Positions 44,594-51,534 of a stretch of 64,000 nt of DNA are shown here, piece after piece. The stretch spans positions 62,001-126,000 of the forward strand of contig UQUZ01000002.1 of the NCBI GenBank assembly GCA_900544375.1, read 5' to 3'. The position numbers were made by a program, and so were the translations under genes. Numbering within the stretch: position 1 is the stretch's first letter; every line of letters begins with the position of its first letter. Origin of the DNA: an uncultured Oscillospiraceae bacterium. Lineage in GTDB: Bacteria; Bacillota; Clostridia; Oscillospirales; Acutalibacteraceae. The notes under the pieces were generated by a model. That model saw nothing but the letters and a program-made list of their open reading frames with translations, ran no database searches and had not been told where the DNA came from.

Positions 44594-44842
44594 ATGAACT
44601 TATATCAGGAAATCCTAGCCGATATCCTATCCCGCGAAGAGATTTGTATCGAATTCCCCAATCTGACGAACCATGCAAGTGAACTTGTCGAAATGAAAAG
44701 CTATCAAACTTTGAAGCAGATTAAGGAGATCATAGAGGATGACGAGCTAAAAGATCCGGATTGTTTTCAAAAAATTGAGGAAATCGTGTGTGCCTTGGAA
44801 CAGATCGGAAGCGGGGGAGGAAACCGCCATGATTTTGGATAA
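44594..44842 (+). CDS. Conserved small hypothetical protein (82 residues)
   Basis: An acidic 82-residue protein, mostly predicted helix, with FPNLTNHASELVEMKSY and the closing GSGGGNRHDFG. I recognise the pattern from uncharacterised proteins of Oscillospiraceae, but know no function. GAGGTGA lies 6 nt before the ATG. The next gene's longest frame starts within its stop codon. Confidence 0.7.
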   Translation: MNLYQEILADILSREEICIEFPNLTNHASELVEMKSYQTLKQIKEIIEDDELKDPDCFQKIEEIVCALEQIGSGGGNRHDFG

Positions 44843-44883
44843 TGATGTGGGATGTAATTCCAAATAAAAAGGGGCCGATAAAA

Positions 44884-45330
44884 ATGCTCACACAAAAAAT
44901 GCAGGAAACCATCACCCGGTTCAAAAAGAACCGCAAAGCCGCCACGCTCACGCAGGAAGAAGCGCTGCAAAAATCCAGAAGCAATCTGTTAAAGCCGCTT
45001 GTGGAAACCCTCATCCTCTCCCGCCTTTGCCGGGGCGACAGCTACGGCTATGAGATCGCCCGATCCGTAGAACAGGGGAGCGGCGGCCAATTGAGAATTC
45101 CGGAAGGAGCGATGTACCCCACGCTTTACCGGATGATGGAGCGGGGGTACATTACGGAGGATCAGAGGGCTGTCGGGGGGAGGCGGCTGCGCGTTTATTA
45201 TCAGATTACGCCCGCCGGGCGTGTGCGCCTCAAAGGGCTCATGGATGCTTATGCGGAAATCAATGCGGGCTATGAAAGCTGCCTTGCCGCCATGAGAGAA
45301 CCGCTCCCCACACAGGCGGAGCATTCTTAA
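44884..45330 (+). CDS. PadR-family transcriptional regulator
   Basis: A 148-residue PadR regulator: winged helix with LKPLVETLILSRLCRGDSYG, the YEIAR segment, EGAMYPTLYRMMERGYI and the wing VGGRRLRVYYQITPAG; the C-terminal helix dimerises. An extra 40 residues precede the usual start. ATG 44884 follows AAGGGG; the frame is open from 44842. PadR proteins usually repress a neighbouring membrane or stress gene, but none lies next to it here. Confidence 0.88.
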   Translation: MLTQKMQETITRFKKNRKAATLTQEEALQKSRSNLLKPLVETLILSRLCRGDSYGYEIARSVEQGSGGQLRIPEGAMYPTLYRMMERGYITEDQRAVGGRRLRVYYQITPAGRVRLKGLMDAYAEINAGYESCLAAMREPLPTQAEHS

Positions 45331-45478
45331 CTTCATGAAGTTAGAGCGCAAAGAGGGCGTGGTTTCGGGCGGGCCAAGCCTGCTATGGGGCAAGCGTCAA
45401 TGAACAAAGGGAGAACAGCGCCGCCATGGCGTTGAAACCCGCTGTTGCTCCGATCCATGCATGCCAAAACAATCCCCC

Positions 45479-45528
45479 TGAAAAAGCGTTTGCGAGCCAT
45501 AAATTGTGGCTCGCAAACGCTTTTTTTG
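45479..45528 (+). terminator. Strong rho-independent terminator
   Basis: A 19-bp near-perfect stem (AAAAAGCGTTTGCGAGCCA and complement), loop TAAATTG, and TTTTTTT. It closes the PadR unit. Confidence 0.9.
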
Positions 45529-45577
45529 TGTATCTTCATAATGAATCGCGCCCTTTTTCTCTTCCCAAAGAGCGGCG

Positions 45578-45606
45578 TTGTAAGCGGGGCGTTTTTGAGG
45601 TATAAT
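45578..45606 (+). promoter_or_regulatory. Promoter-like sequence at the head of the 108-bp repeat
   Basis: TTGTAA (45578-45583), 17 bp, TATAAT (45601-45606). It points into the tandem repeat at 45608. A transcript would run through the repeats toward cwlD. Confidence 0.55.
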
Positions 45607-45607
45607 A

Positions 45608-45847
45608 GCTTCAAACACTTTGTTTGAAGCATTGGAAAAATGTCTGTCGGCGCGAAACGCCTCCTGCCGCAGAGCGGCAACGCCATTTTTCGCAGAGATT
45701 ATCCTATGTGCGTAAGCTTCAAACATTTTGTTTGAAGCATTGGAAAAATGGTTGTCGGCGCGAAACGCCTCCTGCCGCAGAGCGGCAGCGCCATTTTTCG
45801 CAGAGATTAGCCTATGTGCGTAAGCTTCCAACATTTTGTTTGAAGCT
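45608..45847 (+). repeat. 108-bp tandem repeat, two full units and a partial third
   Basis: Units start at 45608, 45716 and 45824, a constant period of 108 bp. Each opens with a small hairpin (GCTTCAAACATTTTGTTTGAAGC), then ATTGGAAAAATG, a GC-rich middle with CCGCAGAGCGGC, and ATTTTTCGCAGAGATTA. The third stops after 24 nt. Because 108 is a multiple of 3, a minus-strand frame translates as 36-residue repeats (ISAKNGVAALRQEAFRADRH), which I consider non-coding. The stretch 45331-46032 holds no other gene. Confidence 0.92.
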
Positions 45848-46032
45848 AGAGCGTTTTTGCACATATGGTAGATAGCCTCACGAACCTCGAGCTTCGGAGA
45901 ACATGGAAGCATACCCGTTCGCACTTGCGCGCTTGTGGATATGTTGCATTAATCTAAAACCGTTTTGAAACATCATCTTTGTTTTCCCGCATATATCTAG
46001 AGAAGAGCAACTTTGCAAGCGGGGTGTCAGAG

Positions 46033-46782
46033 ATGAAGAAAAACAGGCTGATTTGGGCGGCTGTCGCCGCGGTTTTGATCTTATTTTGTATTTTTGCAAT
46101 TATTGTGGAGCGAAAAAACCAGGATGCGCTGCAATCCGTTTCCGCTTCAGGCGTTTCCGGGCATCCCACAATCCTGATCGACGCAGGGCACGGCGGCGTT
46201 GACGGCGGCACAGTCGCAAAAGACGGCACAGTGGAAAAGGGGATCAATCTGGAAATTGCGCTGAAGCTGGAAACTATTTTCCGCATGATGGGGTTTGACA
46301 CGGTCATGACGCGGCGGGAGGATATCTCCATCCATGACGATTCCGCCAAAACGATCCGGCAAAAGAAAATTTCTGATTTGCACAACCGCCTGAAGCTCAT
46401 TAATGAAACGCCGGACTGCCTGTTTATCAGCATTCATCAAAATTCTTATCCTTACCCGAATAACACAGGCACACAGGTATTCTATTCGCCCAATCACCCG
46501 GAGAGCCAGGCGCTTGCGGCGGCTATTCAGCAGTCCGTCATCCATTTGATCCAGCCGCAGAATACCCGCAAGGTAAAAAAATCCGGCACAGAGATCTATT
46601 TGCTCTATCAGGCGAAAACGCCTGCCGTTATGGTGGAGTGCGGCTTCATGTCCAACGCGCAGGAAACGGAAAAGCTGCGCACAGAAGCCTATCAGAATGA
46701 ATTGGCGTTATCAATTTTTTACGGCGTTTTATCCTACCTCAATGGAATCGGCACTGCCGACGCGACGCCGGCCGCCCAATAA
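46033..46782 (+). CDS. cwlD: N-acetylmuramoyl-L-alanine amidase, CwlD type
   Basis: A 249-residue Amidase_3 protein with an N-terminal membrane anchor (about 5-27). Zinc motifs: LIDAGHGGVDGG with His, a Glu in KGINLEIA, SIHQNS with the second His, and MVECGFMSN with the catalytic Glu. CwlD removes peptides to form muramic-delta-lactam in spore cortex, allowing germination. ATG 46033 starts the anchor correctly. RadA follows after 30 bp. Confidence 0.9.
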   Translation: MKKNRLIWAAVAAVLILFCIFAIIVERKNQDALQSVSASGVSGHPTILIDAGHGGVDGGTVAKDGTVEKGINLEIALKLETIFRMMGFDTVMTRREDISIHDDSAKTIRQKKISDLHNRLKLINETPDCLFISIHQNSYPYPNNTGTQVFYSPNHPESQALAAAIQQSVIHLIQPQNTRKVKKSGTEIYLLYQAKTPAVMVECGFMSNAQETEKLRTEAYQNELALSIFYGVLSYLNGIGTADATPAAQ

Positions 46783-46812
46783 TCAAATGGTCTGGAAAGG
46801 ACAGAAGCATCT

Positions 46813-48189
46813 ATGGCACAGAAGTCAAAAAGCGTGTTCGTATGCAGCCAATGCGGCTATGAAAGCCCCAAATGGTATGGCAAATGCCCCGGCTGCGGGG
46901 AGTGGAACAGCATGTCCGAGGAAATGCGCGCCCCGGTTTCTGCTTCCGGCCCCAAATCCGCATCGGGCGGGCGGGGCGCGCCTCGCGTGGTGCAGATCAA
47001 TGAGATTTCCGCCGACGCGGAGCACCGCTACGCAACCGGCTTAAAGGAGCTGGATCGGGTGCTGGGCGGCGGTGTCGTCAAAGGGTCGCTTGTGCTGCTC
47101 AGCGGCGATCCCGGCATCGGCAAATCAACGATCCTGCTGCAAATCTGCGGCTTTTTAGGGGAAACGCTGCGCGTGCTCTATGTTTCCGGCGAGGAGTCGG
47201 CGCACCAAATCAAGCTGCGGGCCCAGCGCTTGGGCGTGGCAACGCCGAATCTCTATATCATGTGTGAAACGGATGTGCAGCTTATTTCAGAATTGATCCA
47301 AACGGAAAAGCCGGATCTTGTGATCATCGATTCCATCCAGACCATGAACCACTCCGACGTTGCCTCCTCTTCCGGCAGCGTAACACAGGTCAGGGAATGC
47401 ACCGGTTTGCTGATGCGCACGGCAAAAAGCGTGGATATCCCGATTATCGTTGTCGGCCATGTGAATAAGGATGGCAATATTGCCGGGCCAAAGGTGTTGG
47501 AGCATATTGTAGACGCCGTGCTTTATTTCGAAGGCGATAGGCACCTTTCCTACCGGATTCTGCGCGCAGTCAAAAACCGCTATGGCTCCACCAATGAAAT
47601 CGGTGTGTTCGAAATGCTGGATAACGGCCTGCGCGAGGTGGAAAACCCCTCTCTGATGCTCCTTTCCGGGCGGCCGCAGAATGCTTCCGGCACCTGTGTC
47701 GCCTGCGTGATGGAGGGCTCCCGGCCGATCCTCGCGGAGGTGCAGGGCCTGGTGGCGCCCACCGGCTTTGGAACGCCGCGCCGCATGGCAACAGGCTTCG
47801 ATTATAACCGGATGTCGATGCTGCTGGCAGTGTTGGAAAAGCGGGCCGGGTATTTCTTCGGCAATATGGACGCCTATGTTAATGTGGTTGGGGGCTTCAA
47901 GCTGGACGAGCCTGCGGCGGATTTATCGGTCGCGCTCGCATTGGTATCCAGCTTGAAGGATTGCGTTGTGCAGGAGGATGTATTGGCCTTTGGAGAAATC
48001 GGCCTGGCCGGAGAAATCCGCGCTGTGGGCAATACGGAGCAGCGCATCAGCGAAGCGGCTCGTTTGGGCTTTCGCCGTTGTGTAGTGCCGCGGCACAACC
48101 TGAAGGGGCTGGCATCAGGCGTTCGGGATAAGATCGAGATTATCGGTGTGCGCACTGTCCGCGAGGCGTTTGAAGCAATGATTGGTTAG
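46813..48189 (+). CDS. radA: DNA repair protein RadA
   Basis: A 458-residue RadA/Sms: zinc finger CSQCGYESPKWYGKCPGC, RecA-like ATPase with Walker A GDPGIGKST, the RadA-specific KNRYG (in AVKNRYGSTNEIG) and a C-terminal Lon-protease-like domain (VNVVGGFKLDEPAADLSVAL). It acts as a branch-migration helicase in recombination. It has an AAAGGA site. Its stop codon overlaps that of the minus-strand small ORF at 48186. Confidence 0.97.
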   Translation: MAQKSKSVFVCSQCGYESPKWYGKCPGCGEWNSMSEEMRAPVSASGPKSASGGRGAPRVVQINEISADAEHRYATGLKELDRVLGGGVVKGSLVLLSGDPGIGKSTILLQICGFLGETLRVLYVSGEESAHQIKLRAQRLGVATPNLYIMCETDVQLISELIQTEKPDLVIIDSIQTMNHSDVASSSGSVTQVRECTGLLMRTAKSVDIPIIVVGHVNKDGNIAGPKVLEHIVDAVLYFEGDRHLSYRILRAVKNRYGSTNEIGVFEMLDNGLREVENPSLMLLSGRPQNASGTCVACVMEGSRPILAEVQGLVAPTGFGTPRRMATGFDYNRMSMLLAVLEKRAGYFFGNMDAYVNVVGGFKLDEPAADLSVALALVSSLKDCVVQEDVLAFGEIGLAGEIRAVGNTEQRISEAARLGFRRCVVPRHNLKGLASGVRDKIEIIGVRTVREAFEAMIG

Positions 48190-48332
48190 CGCAGCCCATC
48201 TTTTTGCGCTTTTTCACGCGGTACAAAATAGACGCATCCCTTTTGTACGCTGTTGACTGCTTCCGCCTTGTGCAGCGTGCAGCAGCCCTCTACCTGATAG
48301 CGGCATTGCGCATTGCATGGGATCAAATTCAT
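48186..48332 (-). CDS. Small Cys-rich protein (48 residues)
   Basis: A 48-residue ORF with GAAGGA 7-8 nt before the ATG and five cysteines in the pattern CNAQC, GCC, GCVYF. It resembles tiny Clostridial proteins of the form CxxxCxYQ...C, which bear the misleading label hydroxymyristoyl-ACP dehydratase. The cysteines suggest metal or disulfide chemistry. It converges on radA with overlapping stop codons. Confidence 0.65.
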   Translation of the reverse strand: MNLIPCNAQCRYQVEGCCTLHKAEAVNSVQKGCVYFVPREKAQKDGLR

Positions 48333-48472
48333 AGCTTTGTTCCTTCTTCCGGCGTGATAGAATGGCCTGTGTAGGATAGTGTAAAAAATTTTTTAGCAAA
48401 TATACGCTGAGCAGAGAAAAACATTGGTTTCAAAAGGGCTGTTTCACGGCCCGGAAAAGGAAGCGCGGAGAA

Positions 48473-49225
48473 ATGATTCCGGTTTACAGCCCAAATCTTC
48501 CAACCGAAAAGGTATCCGCCGCAGTAGTGGGAAGCGTTGATCCGCGTGTGATTCGTTCGCTGGAAGCGCTGGGCGTCTGGACGATTGCCGCAGGCCCTAA
48601 CCGCAGCCTGCCGGCCGCTTTGTGCCGCCATGCCGATATGCTTGTGCATCCGTTGGGCAATGGGGAGGTGCTCGCGGCACAGGGGGAAGGCCGGCTTTGC
48701 AATGCGCTCAGCGGTTTTGGTTTTGCCGTTACTTTTTTGAAAAAGGAGCTTGCCCCGCACTATCCAGGAGATGTGGCGCTGAATGCAGCGCGTATTGGCA
48801 GCCGCTTGGTCTGCAATGAGCAGGCCGCTGCGCCGGAATTGCTGGAGGCTGCCCGGCGGATGGGGTTGGAGCTGATTCCCGTTAAGCAGGGGTATGCCAA
48901 GTGCAGCTTGTGCATCGTATCGGAAAACGCCGTGATCACAGCGGATGAAGGGCTAGCATACACGCTGTGTCGGGCGGGGCTGGATGTGCTGAAAATTATT
49001 CCGGGCTGCATCCGTCTGCCGGGCTATGGTTATGGCTTTATCGGCGGGTGCTGCGGCAAGCTGGATGCTGCCACAATGGCATTCGCGGGCGATCCCTTGA
49101 CACATCCGGATGGCAAAAAGATCCTCTCCTTTATGGAGCGCCATGGCGTAAAACCTCGCAATTTGCTGGGCCAGGGGGAAAAGCTGATTGACATTGGCTC
49201 TATCCTCCCCGTAATGCAAGAGTGA
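48473..49225 (+). CDS. DUF6873-like uncharacterised protein (GME fold suspected)
   Basis: A 250-residue cytoplasmic protein with repeated short segments (AALCRHADMLVHPLGNG; SLCIVSENAVITADEGLA; GYGYGFIGGCCGKLD) resembling the guanidino-group-modifying enzyme fold seen in DUF6873-type proteins. It carries many cysteines. No catalytic triad is claimed. GCGGAG precedes the ATG. Single gene between radA and the yicC promoter; function unknown. Confidence 0.7.
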   Translation: MIPVYSPNLPTEKVSAAVVGSVDPRVIRSLEALGVWTIAAGPNRSLPAALCRHADMLVHPLGNGEVLAAQGEGRLCNALSGFGFAVTFLKKELAPHYPGDVALNAARIGSRLVCNEQAAAPELLEAARRMGLELIPVKQGYAKCSLCIVSENAVITADEGLAYTLCRAGLDVLKIIPGCIRLPGYGYGFIGGCCGKLDAATMAFAGDPLTHPDGKKILSFMERHGVKPRNLLGQGEKLIDIGSILPVMQE

Positions 49226-49369
49226 AATGATAGGGCGCGTAGATGGGTGGCGGGGCGCTGCCCAGGCCAATCTGCCGCCGGCAATCCGATCTGTGCTTTC
49301 CGTATAGGATCGTCTGCAATTGAACCAGTGGCTTTTTGAGGAGAGCGGGGCTTGAATAGCGGAATTTAT

Positions 49370-49399
49370 TTGACAAACCCTATTCGTTTTTGTTAAAAT
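49370..49399 (+). promoter_or_regulatory. Consensus sigma-A promoter of the yicC-to-spoVM operon
   Basis: A perfect -35 TTGACA (49370-49375), 18 bp, then TAAAAT (49394-49399). The first gene starts at 49470. From there to 63604 all genes are on this strand with short gaps, and no clear terminator is seen before 63632. Confidence 0.8.
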
Positions 49400-49469
49400 A
49401 CAAGATAAATATCTGCCTCACAAGGCCGGGCCGGCCGGTGAATTTTAGATCGGATCAGAGGAGAATACT

Positions 49470-50348
49470 ATGGTGAAAAGCATGACGGGCTACGGGCGCG
49501 CCGAAGATGTGATCGACGGGATGCAGATCGCCGTTGAGATGAAAAGCGTCAATCACCGTTATCTCGAATTCAGCGCGAAGGTGCCGAGAAGCTACGGCTT
49601 TTTGGAAGATAGGCTGAAGCGGTTTGTGCAGCCGCTTATCTCCCGCGGCAAGGTGGATTGCTTTGTCCAGATCGATACGCTGGAGGATGCGGACGTTACC
49701 GTGCAGGTCAACCATTCCCTTGCAGATGGATATGTTGCCGCGCTGCGCGAGCTGATGGAGCGGTATGGGCTGCGGGATGATATTTCCGCTTCCGCTTTAG
49801 GGCGCTACAGCGATGTGTTTTCGATCCATAAAGCTGAGGCGGATGAAGAAAAAATCTGGGGCGCTGTGCGCACGGTGGCCCAGCGCGCTGTGGACTCCTG
49901 TGTATCCATGCGTGAGCAGGAGGGCGCTCGGTTGCGGGCTGATATCTTTTCTCGGATGGATACCATTCTCCATTGCGTTGCATTCATTGAGCAGCGTTCG
50001 CCGGAAACCGTGCGTGCCTACCGCGAAAAGCTCTATGCCAAAATGCAGGAGGTGCTGGCGGATGCGCAGGTGGACGAGCAGCGGATTTTGATGGAAGCTG
50101 CAATCTATGCCGATAAAGTTGCCGTGGATGAAGAAACGGTCAGGCTCCGCAGCCATATCGATCAGCTGCACGCTTTTTTTGAAGCGGGCGAGGCAATTGG
50201 CAGGAAGATGGATTTCCTGGTGCAGGAGATGAACCGGGAGGCCAACACCATCGGCTCCAAAGCGCAGGATGTGGAGATTGCCCGCAAGGTTTTGGATATC
50301 AAGGCGGAGATTGAAAAAATTCGTGAACAGGTGCAGAATATTGAATAA
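49470..50348 (+). CDS. yicC: YicC/YloC family endoribonuclease
   Basis: A 292-residue protein opening MVKSMTGYGRAE and ending in the DUF1732 helical domain (GRKMDFLVQEMNREANTIGSK). The family comprises RNases of the YicC class that act on small RNAs and mRNAs. The order yicC-remA-gmk-rpoZ is standard in Firmicutes. AGAGGAG is 8-9 nt before the ATG. Confidence 0.94.
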   Translation: MVKSMTGYGRAEDVIDGMQIAVEMKSVNHRYLEFSAKVPRSYGFLEDRLKRFVQPLISRGKVDCFVQIDTLEDADVTVQVNHSLADGYVAALRELMERYGLRDDISASALGRYSDVFSIHKAEADEEKIWGAVRTVAQRAVDSCVSMREQEGARLRADIFSRMDTILHCVAFIEQRSPETVRAYREKLYAKMQEVLADAQVDEQRILMEAAIYADKVAVDEETVRLRSHIDQLHAFFEAGEAIGRKMDFLVQEMNREANTIGSKAQDVEIARKVLDIKAEIEKIREQVQNIE

Positions 50349-50410
50349 TCGCGTTTTTCCAACAGAGCGGCTTATGGCAGGAACAGTAAAAATGCGGGAG
50401 GAGAAAGTGA

Positions 50411-50689
50411 ATGAAGCTCATCAATATCGGCTTTGGCAATATGGTCAACGCCAACCGTTTGGTTGCGATCGTCAGCCCGGAATCTGCGCCCATCAAGCGG
50501 ATTATTCAGGATTGCAAGGAGCGCGGCACACTCATTGACGCAACGCATGGGCGGCGGACGCGCGCTGTGATCATCACGGATAGCGATCATGTGATCCTTA
50601 CCTATCTGCAATCTGAAACGGTTGCAAACCGCCTCAACGACGATGAGGATGAAATTGATACGGAGGAGGGTGCGCCGGACGATGAGTGA
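50411..50689 (+). CDS. remA: RemA/DUF370 DNA-binding regulator
   Basis: A 92-residue RemA-like protein ([36 protein letters not shown]). In Bacillus, RemA oligomerises into a DNA-binding ring and activates matrix and osmoprotection genes. The last 20 residues are acidic. The stop codon overlaps gmk by 8 bp. GGGAGGAG precedes the ATG. Confidence 0.94.
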   Translation: MKLINIGFGNMVNANRLVAIVSPESAPIKRIIQDCKERGTLIDATHGRRTRAVIITDSDHVILTYLQSETVANRLNDDEDEIDTEEGAPDDE

Positions 50690-51299
50690 CAAAAAGAGGG
50701 GGATGCTTTTTATCCTGTCCGGTCCGTCCGGTTCTGGGAAGGATACGATTTTGGAGCAGCTTGCAAAGCGCGATCCCAATGTGCAGCTTTCCATTTCCCT
50801 AACGACCCGTGCGGCACGGGATTGGGAGATCGATGGGTTTCACTATTATTTTGTAACGAAGGATTATTTTCTCAATAAGCTGGAGCGCCAGGAAATTTTA
50901 GAATACGCGCAATACGGCGAGCAGTATTACGGCACGCCCCGCGATCCGGTCGATCAGTGGCTGGAAGAGGGGAAAACCGTCATCCTGAAAATTGAGGTGC
51001 AGGGAGCGGAAAAAATCCGCCGGCTATATCCGGATGTGGTGAGCATTTTCCTAATGCCCCCCTCCATGCAAACGTTGGAGGAGCGGCTGCGCAACCGCGA
51101 AAGTGAATGCGAGAAGGATATCAAAACACGTATGCGGATAGCGCAGGATGAAATTGGCCGTGCACATGAATATGACTATGTTGTGGTGAATGATATTGTA
51201 GACTATGCGGTCAGTGATATCTGTGCCATTATCCAGGCGGAAAATTTGAAGGCCGCCCGTATGAATTCATTTGTAAAAGAGGTATTGGAGCATGTTTAA
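50682..51299 (+). CDS. gmk: Guanylate kinase
   Basis: A 205-residue GMP kinase with P-loop GPSGSGKDT (Asp after the Lys where Gly or Ser is usual), [20 protein letters not shown] and [16 protein letters not shown]. It produces GDP, the next step for guanine nucleotides made from the purine operon. ATG 50682 lies inside the end of remA and has GGAGGAGGG upstream. It overlaps rpoZ by 8 bp. Confidence 0.95.
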   Translation: MSDKKRGMLFILSGPSGSGKDTILEQLAKRDPNVQLSISLTTRAARDWEIDGFHYYFVTKDYFLNKLERQEILEYAQYGEQYYGTPRDPVDQWLEEGKTVILKIEVQGAEKIRRLYPDVVSIFLMPPSMQTLEERLRNRESECEKDIKTRMRIAQDEIGRAHEYDYVVVNDIVDYAVSDICAIIQAENLKAARMNSFVKEVLEHV

Positions 51300-51501
51300 T
51301 CCGGATTTGAGCGTATTGTTGAAAAACCATGTCAGCCGTTATTCTCTGGTAACGGCCACTGCGAAGCGCGCGCGTGCCATTGCGGACGAAGCGCACTTCA
51401 ATGGGGATCATCTGACGGAAAAGCCCGTGAGCATCGCCCTAGGCGAAATGCTTGCTGGGAAATATGAGATTATTGAGCCTGAGGAAATCCGCGACCTGTA
51501 A
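51292..51501 (+). CDS. rpoZ: RNA polymerase omega subunit
   Basis: A 69-residue omega: YSLVTATAKRARAIADEA and KPVSIALGEMLAGKYEI are characteristic. It aids RNA polymerase assembly. It starts within the 3' end of gmk. Confidence 0.92.
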   Translation: MFNPDLSVLLKNHVSRYSLVTATAKRARAIADEAHFNGDHLTEKPVSIALGEMLAGKYEIIEPEEIRDL

Positions 51502-51534
51502 GCCGCCTCAGGCAGCAGGTAAAGGAGAGATCCC

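Noticed and set aside
45608..45847. CRISPR array
   Set aside because: Unit length 108 bp, contiguous units, no short constant repeat alternating with unique spacers, and no cas genes.
45397..45924. A 175-codon minus-strand frame with 36-residue repeats
   Set aside because: The protein repeat is a direct result of the 108-bp DNA repeat being a multiple of three; other dispersed copies of the element have different frames and gaps, so coding is unlikely.
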